A stretch of DNA of 64,000 nt from VYFG01 sp965204165. GTDB taxonomy: Bacteria > Pseudomonadota > Gammaproteobacteria > Arenicellales > Poriferihabitantaceae. The position numbers and the translations under genes were made by a program. Numbering within the stretch: position 1 is the first letter of the stretch; every line of letters starts with the position of its first letter. Below the pieces are notes generated by a model. It was not told where the DNA came from. It saw nothing but the letters and a program-made list of their open reading frames with translations, and made no database searches. The stretch is from assembly GCA_965204165.1 (NCBI GenBank), contig OZ241969.1:992001-1056000 (forward strand), in the 5' to 3' direction. Of this stretch, positions 53,161 to 63,200 are shown in pieces.

Positions 53161-53206
53161 GGGTATAACGTTGGTAGAGAATGCCGTTTTGGGAGTGGTA
53201 TTCTAA

Positions 53207-54825
53207 CAGCAATTCCCGCTAAGGGTTAGCTCCATTGTGTCAGGGAGTGTGATCCGCAGGAGGTTGTGGTTTTAAAGGGATCGGGGCGCAGCGGTCGTTA
53301 CAGCCACCACTGGGGCTGTAGAACTCATCGGGTCGGTAAACGCTGAAGAATCGACCTGAACACCCGCCGGTCACGGCGTGATTCAGGGCGGTTCAGGCAG
53401 CGCGGGATTGTTTTTGTACCCCCGCGCAATGACCTGATACAGTTTCTCCCAACTGTCTATCAGGAACAGGCTGAACAGGCCCCTCATCTTGCGCCACAGC
53501 GCGGCGCGGCTGTACATGGCCTGGTGTGCCGCATTGAATACGGCACAGCAGCGCAACTGGATCTGGTCCACCAGAAACGCCAGCATCATCAGGTGCATCA
53601 GCACCGTCGACAGGTGCTTGTTGCCGTGACCATAATTGTGTTCCAGGCCGTAACCCTGGTTCTTCAGCGTGTTGAAGGTTTCGTTCTCTATCTTCCAGCG
53701 GGCCCGGCCGGCCCGCATCAACTCCATCAGGTTCGATTCGTCGATCGGGATATCGGTGACCCAGCAAAAGCGCTGCACCTTGCCCCCGGGACGGTGCTCC
53801 CGGTACTCAAGGAAGTTCACCTCCAGATCAAAGTGGTCGTCGTTCAACGGCACCCGGTTCAGATACCGGAAGCGATGCACTACCCCCTGCCCGTCCCGGC
53901 ACTCATGTTCCGGAACGCCCCGGGTCTTCGACACCCAGTCGTACAGAAACCGGTGGTCCCCTTCCTTCGCACCCAGCACATAGCGCATGTCCAGTGACTC
54001 CAGCAGCCGGATGTGCGGACCGTTCGAGGCCAGGCCATCTTCAACCACCAGCAACCGCAAATGCGGATGGTTGCGACGGACACGCTTCAGCAGCCGCCTT
54101 GCGGCATTCCGCTCACAGTCGTTCTTGCCGGATCCGTCCCCCTTCAGGATCGGTTCTGGCATCAGGGGGATCACCTCGCGGCAGTCCGGATGCACCAGCA
54201 CCGCACCGAGCAACTGGTGATAGTACGTCACCCGACCGTCACGATGATGCTTGCTGCAGCAGTGCGCGCAATGCACCTTCTGCGAGGAGAACAGCCCGGT
54301 GCCGTCCACCGACAGCACATAGCGGCCGTCCAGCACCTCGAAACCCTCCAGACCCTTGCCCCGCTGCAGCAGCGCAAACAGCCGCTTGTATACCGGCTCG
54401 AACACCCCCGGGTCCAATTCGTCCAGCCGTTCCCTCATGTACGTGTCGCTCGGCGCCTGCGCCACCCCGTACAGATGCTTCAGATTGTGCCGCACCGCTT
54501 CCTCGGACTGCGACCGCTCGAACTGCAGCAGCGATGGATATTTCAGACCGAACATCGCCAGCGCCGACATCATGACGTCCGACAACGGGAACTTGCGGGT
54601 GCGCTTCGTGTCCGGAATCTCCTCGAAACTCGACCGGATCGACTGCAGCAATCCCTGTGCGCTCAAGTGTTTGCGATTTGATGGTTCACGCATCCAATTT
54701 CACCTGGTTCATGAAATTGGAACTGTATGATACCAGAATTCCTGAAAAACTTTACGAAAAAGTTTTTTCCGTATCTCTCTATCACCTTGTATTTGCTTGA
54801 CTTTTTAAACCAGCGGGAATTGCTG
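53207..54825 (-). mobile_element. Complete IS, 1619 bp, 9-bp target duplication, between argD and ETF-QO
   Basis: Ends are CAGCAATTCCCGC (53207-53219) and its complement (54813-54825), identical to the IS in potA. GTATTCTAA is duplicated at 53198-53206 and 54826-54834. The insertion lies in the divergent intergenic region and disrupts no coding frame. Confidence 0.95.
53383..54693 (-). CDS. Transposase of the argD/ETF-QO insertion (DDE, IS4-like superfamily)
   Basis: Encodes 436 residues, uninterrupted. It keeps the family's marks: YVLSVDGTGLFSS, VHCAHCCSKHHRDG, LLVVEDGLASNGPHIRLL and RWKIENETFNTLKNQGYGLE. It aligns end to end with the transposase at 29042-30355 but differs at many positions, so the two copies are separate relatives that share terminal repeats rather than a recent duplicate. 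Confidence 0.88.
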   Translation of the reverse strand: MREPSNRKHLSAQGLLQSIRSSFEEIPDTKRTRKFPLSDVMMSALAMFGLKYPSLLQFERSQSEEAVRHNLKHLYGVAQAPSDTYMRERLDELDPGVFEPVYKRLFALLQRGKGLEGFEVLDGRYVLSVDGTGLFSSQKVHCAHCCSKHHRDGRVTYYHQLLGAVLVHPDCREVIPLMPEPILKGDGSGKNDCERNAARRLLKRVRRNHPHLRLLVVEDGLASNGPHIRLLESLDMRYVLGAKEGDHRFLYDWVSKTRGVPEHECRDGQGVVHRFRYLNRVPLNDDHFDLEVNFLEYREHRPGGKVQRFCWVTDIPIDESNLMELMRAGRARWKIENETFNTLKNQGYGLEHNYGHGNKHLSTVLMHLMMLAFLVDQIQLRCCAVFNAAHQAMYSRAALWRKMRGLFSLFLIDSWEKLYQVIARGYKNNPALPEPP

Positions 54826-54930
54826 GTATTCTAACGGGTTCATCTGCAAAATATCAGGCACAATATCTTGAATTGCCGGAGATTTTCGGCAATCCGGCGT
54901 TTACCCATTTCGCAGAACATCCCGAGCATC

Positions 54931-56586
54931 ATGTCAGAAGAAATCGTCGAACGCGAATCCATGGAAGTGGATGTCGTCATCGTGGGCGGAGGGCCGGCCG
55001 GCCTTGCCGCCGCCTGCCGGCTCATGCAGCTGGCCGGCGAACGGGAACAGGAGATCAGCGTGGTGCTGCTGGAGAAGGGTTCCGAGGTCGGCGCCCATAT
55101 CCTGTCCGGCGCGGTGTTCGAACCGCGGGCGCTCAATGAGCTCTTCCCGGACTGGAAGGACCGCGGCGCCCCCCTCGATACGCCGGTGACCAGGGACCGG
55201 GTCCTGATGTTCCGCAACGCCAGCAAGGCCTTCGACATGCCGCACTGGATGCATCCGAAACCCATGCGCAATGACGGCAACTACATCATCAGCCTCGGCG
55301 ATGTCTGCCGCTGGCTGGGGGAGCAGGCGGAGTCCCTCGGGGTGGAGGTCTTCCCGGGATTCCCGGCATCGGAAGTGCTGTTCCACGAGGACGGCTCAAT
55401 CAAGGGCGTGGCCACCGGCGAGATGGGGCGCGGCAGGGACGGGGCCGCCAAGGCTTCCTACGAACCCGGCATGGAACTGCACGCCAGGGTGACACTGTTC
55501 GCCGAGGGCTGCCGCGGCCATCTCGGCAAGCAGCTCATCCGGCGCTTCGGCCTTGACGATGGCCGCGACACCCAGCATTACGCCATCGGCATCAAGGAAC
55601 TCTGGAAAATCGACCCCTCCAGGCACCAGCCGGGGCTGGTGCTGCACGGTGCCGGATGGCCGCTGAACGAATCGGGCTCCACCGGCGGATCGTTCCTCTA
55701 CCATCTCGGCGAGGACCTGGTGTCCATGGGTCTGATCACGGACCTGTCCTACAGCAATCCGCACGTCTCCCCGTTCGACGAATTGCAGCGCTTCAAGCAG
55801 CACCCGGAAATCCGGGTGCATCTCGAGGGCGGCGAGCGCATCGCCTACGGCGCCCGGGCGATCACCAAGGGCGGCCTGAACGCCCTGCCGAAAATGGTCA
55901 TGCCCGGCGGCCTGCTGATCGGCTGTGACGCGGGCACCCTGAATTTCTCCAAGATCAAGGGCTCCCACACCGCCATGAAATCCGGCATGCTGGCCGCGGA
56001 AACGGTGGCGGATGTCCTGGCGGACAATGCATCGCTCAAGGACTATGAATCCCGGTTCAGGGACTCCTGGCTCCACCAGGAGCTTCACCGGTCACGCAAT
56101 TTCGGCGCGGCCATCCACAAGTTCGGCACCTGGATTGGCGGCTCCTGGAACTACATCGAGCAGAACATCTTCGCCGGCCGGCTGCCCGTCACACTGAAGG
56201 ATCCGAAACCGGACCACGAGGCACTGCGACCCGCCGGGGAGTGCAAGACCATCCCCTACCCCAAGCCCGACGGGGTGATCACCTTCGACAAGACCTCCTC
56301 CGTCTACCTGTCCAGCACCAACCACGAGGAGGACCAGCCGGTCCACCTCCGCCTGGGCGAGCCAGAGCGGGCGGTACCCGTCAATTTCGAGCGCTACGGC
56401 GGCCCGGAAGAACGATTCTGCCCGGCCGGGGTGTATGAATACGTCGATAAAGACAGTGCGCCGGAGCTGCGCATCAACGCCCAGAACTGCGTGCACTGCA
56501 AGACATGCGACATCAAGGATCCGACGGAAAACATCACCTGGGTCTCGCCCGAGGGCACGGGGGGGCCGAACTACACCGGGATGTAG
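54931..56586 (+). CDS. Electron transfer flavoprotein-ubiquinone oxidoreductase
   Basis: Encodes 551 residues from ATG at 54931 (MSEEIVERESMEVDVVIVGG). It passes electrons from ETF to ubiquinone in the inner membrane. FAD motif VVIVGGGPAGLAAACRL; the C-terminal ferredoxin-like [4Fe-4S] region has NAQNCVHCKTCDIKDP preceded by RFCPAGVYEY. The end VSPEGTGGPNYTGM is standard for the family. The upstream region is now separated from argD by an IS. Confidence 0.92.
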   Translation: MSEEIVERESMEVDVVIVGGGPAGLAAACRLMQLAGEREQEISVVLLEKGSEVGAHILSGAVFEPRALNELFPDWKDRGAPLDTPVTRDRVLMFRNASKAFDMPHWMHPKPMRNDGNYIISLGDVCRWLGEQAESLGVEVFPGFPASEVLFHEDGSIKGVATGEMGRGRDGAAKASYEPGMELHARVTLFAEGCRGHLGKQLIRRFGLDDGRDTQHYAIGIKELWKIDPSRHQPGLVLHGAGWPLNESGSTGGSFLYHLGEDLVSMGLITDLSYSNPHVSPFDELQRFKQHPEIRVHLEGGERIAYGARAITKGGLNALPKMVMPGGLLIGCDAGTLNFSKIKGSHTAMKSGMLAAETVADVLADNASLKDYESRFRDSWLHQELHRSRNFGAAIHKFGTWIGGSWNYIEQNIFAGRLPVTLKDPKPDHEALRPAGECKTIPYPKPDGVITFDKTSSVYLSSTNHEEDQPVHLRLGEPERAVPVNFERYGGPEERFCPAGVYEYVDKDSAPELRINAQNCVHCKTCDIKDPTENITWVSPEGTGGPNYTGM

Positions 56587-56678
56587 CCCCGACAAGCGAC
56601 CCGGCGCCGGGACCGGCTGCCCGGGTCGGCAAGGCTGCAGGGATGGATGCTTCGATACGGTCCCGGATCGACGGCCCG

Positions 56679-59600
56679 TCAGTCGACCCACTGGCGTGCA
56701 TTGAAGAACATCCGCATCCAGGGACTGTCCTCGCCCCAAGAGTCCGGATGCCAGGAATTCGTCACCGTGCGGAACACCCGCTCGGGGTGCGGCATCATGA
56801 TGGTGACGCGCCCGTCCGCGTTGGTCAGTCCGGTGATGCCGGCGGGTGAACCGTTGGGATTCAGGGGATAGGTTTCCGTGACCCGGTGACGGTTGTCGAC
56901 GAAGCGCATGACCACCTGCCCCGATTCCTCCAGACCCTGCAGGCGCTCGGGGGAATCCATCCAGACCCTGCCCTCCCCGTGGGCAACGGACACCGGAAGT
57001 CTCGCCCCCGCCATGCCCCGCAGCAATACGGAGCGGTCCGACTCCACCGCCACGGTCACGAACCGGGCCTCGTACTGCTCCGATGCGTTGCGCACGAACC
57101 CGGGCCAGTCATCCGTCCCGGGAATCAGCTCGCGGATCGCGGCCATCATCTGGCAGCCGTTGCAGACCCCGAGGGCGAAAGTGTCCGGACGATGAAAGAA
57201 GGCGGCGAACTGCTCGCGCAGGGCGGCATTGAACAGGATCGACTTGGCCCAGCCCTCCCCTGCGCCCAGAACATCGCCGTAGGAAAATCCCCCGCATGCT
57301 GCGAGTCCGCGGAAACCGTCCAGTCCGGCGTCTTCGGCGAGATCCGTCATGGCGACATCCACGGCCTCGAATCCCGCGCGGTCGAATGCCGCCGCCATCT
57401 CGAGTTGCCCGTTCACACCCTGCTCCCGCAGGATCGCCACCCGGGGCCTTGTCCTGCCCGTGATCGCGGGCGCCTGGCGGGGGTCCCAGGGCAGCACGGG
57501 TCGGATCCCGGGATCGTCGAGGTCGAATATCCGGTCGTATTCCTCCCGGGCGCAGCGGGGATTGTCCCGCAGGGACTGCATGTGGAAGGTCACGGAGGAC
57601 CAGGACCGGTGGAGCGCGCTCCGCTCAAGGGACAACAGCTCCGTGCCGCCGGACCGGATCCTGACGGCATTTCCCGCCACGGGCCGGCCGAGAGGTACGG
57701 ACACGTCCGACAAACCCCACCGGGACAGCGTCCGGAGAAATTCGTCCCTCGATCCCCCGGGAACCTGGACCACCATCCCGAGCTCCTCGCTGAACAGCCG
57801 CCCGAAGGGGTCTCCGGGGGGCAGATCGATCTCGAGGCCGCAGCGGGAAGCGAAGCATATCTCCGCCAGCGTGGCGGCGAGGCCGCCGTCGGACCGGTCA
57901 TGGCAGGCGACGACCAGGCCCTCCTCCCGCAAGGTCTGCATGACGCGGAGAAAGGCCTTCAGCAGGCCCGCGTCCACATCCGGGGCGACATCGCCCATCT
58001 GGCCGGTGACCTGCGCCAGCACGGATCCTCCGAGCCGGTTCTGCCCGGCGCCCAGATCGATGAGCCACAGCTCCGACTGTTCATCCAGGGCGAGCAGCGG
58101 GGTCAGTGTCCGCCGTACGTCCGGGACGGGGGAAAACGCGGTGATGACCAGGGAAAGCGGCGCGACTACCTTGTGTTCCCGGCCCTGCTCCTGCCAGCGT
58201 GTCGTCATGGACATGGAATCCTTGCCCACGGGTATGGAAATGCCCAGGGCCGGGCAAAGCTCCATGGCAACCGCCTCCACGGTCCGGTACAGCGCCGCAT
58301 CCTGGCCCGGCTCGCCGGCAGCCACCATCCAGTTGGCGGACAGCTTGATCCCGCTGCCGTCTCCGATGTCCGCGGCCGACAGGTTGGTCAGGGCCTCGCC
58401 GATGGCCATGCGTCCGCTGGCGGGCGCATCGATCACCGCCAGCGGTGTCCGCTCGCCAATGGCCATCGCCTCCCCGGTGCAACCCTGGTACCCGCTCAGT
58501 GTGACCGCAACATCCGCCACCGGGACCTGCCAGGGCCCCACCATCTGGTCCCGCGCGATCAGGCCGGACACGCTGCGGTCCCCGATGGTCACCAGGAAGG
58601 TCTTGTCCGCCACCGAGGGAAAGGAGAGCACCCGGTGAAACGCCTCCTCCAGGGACAGCCCGGCGGTGTCCACGGGTACGGCGCCGGCAGCCGCGCTTTG
58701 GACATCGCGGCGCATTTTCGGCGGCAACCCGAACAGCAGGGACATGGGCAGGCCGATGGGGTCGGGCAGGGATCCGGCGAAATGGCTGTCGGAAAGCCTG
58801 AGTTCCTCCGCCGCGGTGGCCTCCCCCGCGAGGGCGTACAGGCAGCGTTCTCGCCGGCAGATATCGGCGAATACATCCAGGCGGTCCGGCCTCACCGCCA
58901 GCACGTAACGCTCCTGGGATTCGTTGCACCACACCTGCATGGGGGACATGCCGGGCTCGTCAATGAGCAGGGAGCGCAGTTCGAAGCGGCCGCCGCGGCC
59001 CGCATCATGCAGCAGTTCGGGCAGGGCGTTGGAAAGCCCCCCCGCACCCACGTCATGGATGGAAAGTATCGGGTTCTGCTCCCCCAGGGCGCAGCAGCTG
59101 TCGATCACCTCCTGGCACCGGCGCTGCATCTCCGGGTTGCCCCGCTGCACGGAAGCATAGTCCAGCGCCTCGGAACTGCTGCCGGTCGCCACGCTGGAAG
59201 CCGCCCCGCCGCCAAGGCCGATCAGCATGGACGGCCCCCCCAGGACCACGATGGGGGCGCCCGGCGGGATGTCCGCCTTGTGGATGTGGCCCGGGCGGAT
59301 GCTGCCGAGGCCGCCGGCGAGCATGATGGGCTTGTGGTAGCCGAGGCGTTCGCGGGGGGCCCCGGCAGGCTGCTCGAAGGTCCGGAAGTAGCCGCAGATG
59401 TTGGGGCGGCCGAACTCGTTGTTGAACGCCGCTGCGCCGACGGGCCCCTCGAGCATGATCTGCAGCGGACTTGCGATTCTCGCCGGCCGGGACTCCTCCA
59501 ATTCCCAGGGGCGCCGGTATCCGGGAATCCGCAGGTGGGATACGGAAAAGCCCGCCAGCCCGGCCTTGGGCTTCCCGCCCCGGCCGGCTGCGCCCTCGTC

Positions 59601-60578
59601 CCGGATTTCGCCGCCGGCACCCGTGGAGGCGCCGGGAAAGGGTGAAATCCCCGTGGGATGATTGTGCGTCTCCACCTTGGCGGTCAAGTGTACTTCCTCG
59701 TCGTGGTACCGGTAGACCCGGTCCCGGCCGTCCGGCTGGAATCGCCTCGCCGGGTAGCCCTCCAGGATGGCGGCGTTGTCGGCATAGGCCACCAGGGTCC
59801 CGCCCGGACTGCGCTTGTGGGTGGTGCGGATCATGGAAAACAGGGATTGTTCCCGGTGTTCACCGTCCACGGTCCAGTCCGCGTTGAAGATCTTGTGCCG
59901 GCAGTGCTCCGAATTCACCTGGGCGAACATCATCAGCTCCACATCCGTGGGATTGCGTCCGAGTTCCCGGAACCGCTCGAGCAGGTAATCCTTCTCGGCC
60001 GCACTGAGGGCAAAGCCCTGGGCCCGGTCGGCCTCCTCCAGCGCAGCCCGCCCGCCGCCGAGAATGTCGACCTCATTCAGTGGCGCAGGCTCTTTCCTGG
60101 TGAACAGCGCAGCGGCCCCGGCCACGTCGTGCAGCAGCGATTCGAGCATCGGGTCGAACAGGATCCCCGCCAGGGAGGCGTCCGGCACTCCATCCGGGGA
60201 TTCGTCCGGCGGTTCGCCGGAGTACAGCTGCCAGTGAATGCCGCGCTCGACCCGTTCGACCGCCCGGATGCCGCAATGATGCACGATATCCGTGGCCTTG
60301 GTCGCCCACGGCGAGATGGTGCCGATACGGGGCACGGTGTAGCGATGCACGACGTGCGCGCCGGGATCGGTCGGATGGCCGACGCCATGGCCGTAGTCCA
60401 GCAGCCCCTCCAGGGTCGTACGGTCCCGGTCCTCAAGAACGGCGCCCGGCGCCAGGTTGACCAGGTGGATGAAACGCGCCTCCAGCGCCTCGATGCCCGG
60501 GACGGCGGCCCCCAGGAGTTCGGCGAGCTTCCGCTTGCGGAAGTCCGACAGGGCTATGGCGCCGTAGACCTGGATCAT
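56679..60578 (-). CDS. purL: Phosphoribosylformylglycinamidine synthase
   Basis: Encodes 1299 residues, the size of the single-chain gammaproteobacterial form. It makes FGAM from FGAR, glutamine and ATP in purine synthesis. The N-terminal PurS-like part is followed by two synthetase halves (HNHPTGISPFPGA, GAGGLSNALPELLHDAGRGG, GKDSMSMTTRW) and a C-terminal class I amidotransferase with nucleophile Cys in LGVCNGCQMM and the His/Glu region MMPHPERVFR. Same strand as dapA, about 106 nt downstream of it. Confidence 0.95.
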   Translation of the reverse strand: MIQVYGAIALSDFRKRKLAELLGAAVPGIEALEARFIHLVNLAPGAVLEDRDRTTLEGLLDYGHGVGHPTDPGAHVVHRYTVPRIGTISPWATKATDIVHHCGIRAVERVERGIHWQLYSGEPPDESPDGVPDASLAGILFDPMLESLLHDVAGAAALFTRKEPAPLNEVDILGGGRAALEEADRAQGFALSAAEKDYLLERFRELGRNPTDVELMMFAQVNSEHCRHKIFNADWTVDGEHREQSLFSMIRTTHKRSPGGTLVAYADNAAILEGYPARRFQPDGRDRVYRYHDEEVHLTAKVETHNHPTGISPFPGASTGAGGEIRDEGAAGRGGKPKAGLAGFSVSHLRIPGYRRPWELEESRPARIASPLQIMLEGPVGAAAFNNEFGRPNICGYFRTFEQPAGAPRERLGYHKPIMLAGGLGSIRPGHIHKADIPPGAPIVVLGGPSMLIGLGGGAASSVATGSSSEALDYASVQRGNPEMQRRCQEVIDSCCALGEQNPILSIHDVGAGGLSNALPELLHDAGRGGRFELRSLLIDEPGMSPMQVWCNESQERYVLAVRPDRLDVFADICRRERCLYALAGEATAAEELRLSDSHFAGSLPDPIGLPMSLLFGLPPKMRRDVQSAAAGAVPVDTAGLSLEEAFHRVLSFPSVADKTFLVTIGDRSVSGLIARDQMVGPWQVPVADVAVTLSGYQGCTGEAMAIGERTPLAVIDAPASGRMAIGEALTNLSAADIGDGSGIKLSANWMVAAGEPGQDAALYRTVEAVAMELCPALGISIPVGKDSMSMTTRWQEQGREHKVVAPLSLVITAFSPVPDVRRTLTPLLALDEQSELWLIDLGAGQNRLGGSVLAQVTGQMGDVAPDVDAGLLKAFLRVMQTLREEGLVVACHDRSDGGLAATLAEICFASRCGLEIDLPPGDPFGRLFSEELGMVVQVPGGSRDEFLRTLSRWGLSDVSVPLGRPVAGNAVRIRSGGTELLSLERSALHRSWSSVTFHMQSLRDNPRCAREEYDRIFDLDDPGIRPVLPWDPRQAPAITGRTRPRVAILREQGVNGQLEMAAAFDRAGFEAVDVAMTDLAEDAGLDGFRGLAACGGFSYGDVLGAGEGWAKSILFNAALREQFAAFFHRPDTFALGVCNGCQMMAAIRELIPGTDDWPGFVRNASEQYEARFVTVAVESDRSVLLRGMAGARLPVSVAHGEGRVWMDSPERLQGLEESGQVVMRFVDNRHRVTETYPLNPNGSPAGITGLTNADGRVTIMMPHPERVFRTVTNSWHPDSWGEDSPWMRMFFNARQWVD

Positions 60579-60684
60579 TCCGGGTACATCATGCGGACAC
60601 GGTTACAGGTACCGCCCCGCCCTTGCACGCCGGGCTCCGGCAGCCGGTCACGGGGCAGGGCCAGGCGGATTCGGGCCCGAAAGT

Positions 60685-61563
60685 TCAGTCAATCACGCCC
60701 GCACGCCGCATCGCCGCTTCCACGGGCCCGTGGTATTCCTCCGACAGCCAGGTCAGGGGCAGGCGGATGCCGGCCGGGATCAGGCCCATCCGGTGCAGCG
60801 CCCATTTCGTCGGAATCGGGTTCGATTCGAGGAACAGGCCCCGGTGCAGCCCGTCGAGCTCATCATTCAGACGGTCGGCGGTTTCGTGGTCTCCCGCCAG
60901 GGCGGCGGCGCACATGGCATGCATCTTCGCCGGGGCCACGTTGGCCGTCACGGAAATGCAGCCTTGCCCGCCGGCTTTCATGAAATCCAGGGAACTGACG
61001 TCCTCGCCGGAATACAGCGAGAAATCGGACGGGCAGCGGGCACGGAAATCCGCCACTCTCGGAATGTCCGAGGTGGCGTCCTTGATCCCGACGATGTTGT
61101 CCACTTCCGACAGCCTGACCACGGTGTCGTTGTGCATGTCCAGGGAGGTCCTCCCCGGGACGTTGTAGAGTATCTGCGGCACGTCCACCCGCTCGGCGAT
61201 CAGGCTGAAGTGGCGATAGAGTCCTTCCTGGGTGGGCTTGTTGTAGTAGGGCACCACCAGCAGGCAGGCCGCGATATCCAGTTCGGCAGCGCGTTCCGTC
61301 AGTTCCAGCGCCTCGCTGGTGGAGTTTCCGCCGGTGCCCGCGACCACGGGAATCCGGCCCGCGACGAACTCCACCGTTCGGGCGATGACCTCGATCTGTT
61401 CCGGGATGTCCAGGGTGGCCGATTCGCCGGTGGTACCCACCGAGATAATGCCGTCGGTGCCGCTGTCCACGTGGAAGTCCACCAGTTTCTTCAGGCCGTC
61501 GAAATCCAAACTTCCATCGTCCAGCATGGGGGTGGCGAGGGCTACCAGACTGCCTGTGATCAT
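60685..61563 (-). CDS. dapA: 4-hydroxy-tetrahydrodipicolinate synthase
   Basis: Encodes 292 residues from ATG at 61563 (MITGSLVALATPM), the standard start; the longer frame to 61680 is not family-like. It condenses pyruvate with aspartate semialdehyde for lysine and cell-wall synthesis. Motifs: VGTTGESATL, the catalytic Tyr in LYNVPGRTSL and the Schiff-base Lys in VGIKDATSD. Probably cotranscribed with purL. Confidence 0.95.
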   Translation of the reverse strand: MITGSLVALATPMLDDGSLDFDGLKKLVDFHVDSGTDGIISVGTTGESATLDIPEQIEVIARTVEFVAGRIPVVAGTGGNSTSEALELTERAAELDIAACLLVVPYYNKPTQEGLYRHFSLIAERVDVPQILYNVPGRTSLDMHNDTVVRLSEVDNIVGIKDATSDIPRVADFRARCPSDFSLYSGEDVSSLDFMKAGGQGCISVTANVAPAKMHAMCAAALAGDHETADRLNDELDGLHRGLFLESNPIPTKWALHRMGLIPAGIRLPLTWLSEEYHGPVEAAMRRAGVID

Positions 61564-61797
61564 TTCGATGCCGTCATGGGTTTCAGGAGGAAACATGGAT
61601 GGTATCGCCTGCCCCTTGCACAAACAAGGCCCGGCGCATGGGCATGTGGAGAGCAAATGAACTGTCCGGTTCAGTAGCACATGTTCTGTCCGGTTTCCGA
61701 GGCATCAAATGGACACGCCATTTGACGGGCGGTGCGGCTTGATCACCGGACACCGGATCGCATATAAGGAGGATCGGTCACCCACTGCCCCGCCAAG

Positions 61798-62538
61798 ATG
61801 CCCAAGGCCCATCACGAATACCCGATGCTGGACATCGGACTTTTGCTCTGTGACGATGTTCCGGAGGATGGCCGCGAACGGTTCGGCGACTATGCCGGCA
61901 TGTTTTCCAGGGCGATCTCGGCGGTGGACCAGGACATCCGGCTGACCCCGTACGATGTCTACCTCGGCGAGTTCCCCCCGCGCCCGGAAGATCATGCGGG
62001 ATACCTGATCTCGGGTTCCGGGGCCAGCGTGTTCGAGGACAAGGCGTGGATCAGGGACACCATGGAATTCGTCCGCCGGTGCCAGGATGCCCGGATCAGG
62101 GTGGTGGGGATCTGCTTCGGCCACCAGCTGATCGCCCACGCCCTGGGCGGCAGAACCGTCCGCGCGGACAACGGCTGGGGTTTCGGGATACACAGTGCCC
62201 GCCTGACCGACAACCCGGACTGGATCGGCGCCGACGATCCCGAATTCAGGCTGGTGGTGATCCACCAGGACCAGGTCGATGTACTGCCGCCGGGATTCAG
62301 CACCGTCGCCAGCAACGATTTCTGTCCTAACAGCGTGATCACCGATCACGACCTGATGCTGGGGATCCAGGGCCACCCCGAGTTCAGCAAGGAATACTGC
62401 GCCTACCGGGCGGACTTCCGGCGTGATCTCATCGGCGAGGCCAAGTACCGGGAGACCATGGAACAGCTTGCCACCAACGACACCCAGTCCGGTGACGTCT
62501 TTGGCTGGGTGAGCCGGTTTTTCCGCAGGGCGGCCTGA
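61798..62538 (+). CDS. Class I glutamine amidotransferase-like protein
   Basis: Encodes 246 residues. The nucleophile Cys is in GICFGHQLIAHALGG, with the His-Glu pair in GIQGHPEFS. It resembles the stand-alone GuaA-like amidotransferases of the YfeJ/GatD-like type rather than a biosynthetic subunit. It heads a three-gene set (amidotransferase, phosphatase, gloB) on one strand with gaps under 70 nt. A start at the internal Met10 (MLDIGLLLCDD) is possible. Confidence 0.82.
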   Translation: MPKAHHEYPMLDIGLLLCDDVPEDGRERFGDYAGMFSRAISAVDQDIRLTPYDVYLGEFPPRPEDHAGYLISGSGASVFEDKAWIRDTMEFVRRCQDARIRVVGICFGHQLIAHALGGRTVRADNGWGFGIHSARLTDNPDWIGADDPEFRLVVIHQDQVDVLPPGFSTVASNDFCPNSVITDHDLMLGIQGHPEFSKEYCAYRADFRRDLIGEAKYRETMEQLATNDTQSGDVFGWVSRFFRRAA

Positions 62539-62544
62539 ACGGGC

Positions 62545-63138
62545 GTGGCCCGTGTCTTCCTGCTGCGCCACGGCGCCACACCCTGGAACGAGCAGCGGCG
62601 CATCCAGGGCCGGGCGGATATTGGACTCGCCCGGGACACGGTCGTATCCCTGAGGCAGCAGCGCATACCCGCCGGCTGGCTGGGCCTGCCGTGGTTCACC
62701 AGTCCGCAGCTTCGCTGCCGCCAGACCGCCTGCCTGCTCGGCGCCGCGGACGCCGCACCCGCCGAAGCGCTCCGGGAGATGCACTGGGGCGAATTCGAGG
62801 GACTGACCCTGGACAGGGTGAACGCCGAGATCGAGAGACTGGAGCTCCGGCCCGGACGCGGCCTGGACCTCCTGCCGCCGGGCGGCGAAAGCCCGCGCAT
62901 GGTCAGGGACCGGCTCCGCCGCTGGCTCATGGACCTGCCCGAGGAGACCGGGGACCTGGTGGCGGTTACCCACAAGGGCGTGATCCGCGCGGCTCTCAGT
63001 CTGGCCACGGGATGGGACATGATGTCCCCGTTCCCGCGCCCGGTCCGCTGGCAGCTGCCGCATCGGTTCGAACTCGGCCCCGGCGGAGCGTTCCGCCTTG
63101 ACCGATTGAACTGCCGCTGGCGGGAAGCGCCGCACTGA
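62545..63138 (+). CDS. Histidine phosphatase family protein
   Basis: Encodes 197 residues from a GTG start 6 nt after the amidotransferase stop. Catalytic His in FLLRHGATPWN, Arg in SPQLRCRQTA, acid in MHWGEFEG and second His in AVTHKGVIRA. It belongs with phosphoglycerate-mutase-like phosphatases (CobC/GpmB type); the substrate is not known. Confidence 0.85.
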   Translation: MARVFLLRHGATPWNEQRRIQGRADIGLARDTVVSLRQQRIPAGWLGLPWFTSPQLRCRQTACLLGAADAAPAEALREMHWGEFEGLTLDRVNAEIERLELRPGRGLDLLPPGGESPRMVRDRLRRWLMDLPEETGDLVAVTHKGVIRAALSLATGWDMMSPFPRPVRWQLPHRFELGPGGAFRLDRLNCRWREAPH

Positions 63139-63200
63139 CTTTTGAACGTTGCGGCGAAACTGATACACTGCCGCGATACGCCAACCACCTCAATCACGCC

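Noticed and set aside
56886..59645. 919-codon plus-strand open frame
   Set aside because: Antisense to purL, which has all expected domains; no family resemblance on this strand.
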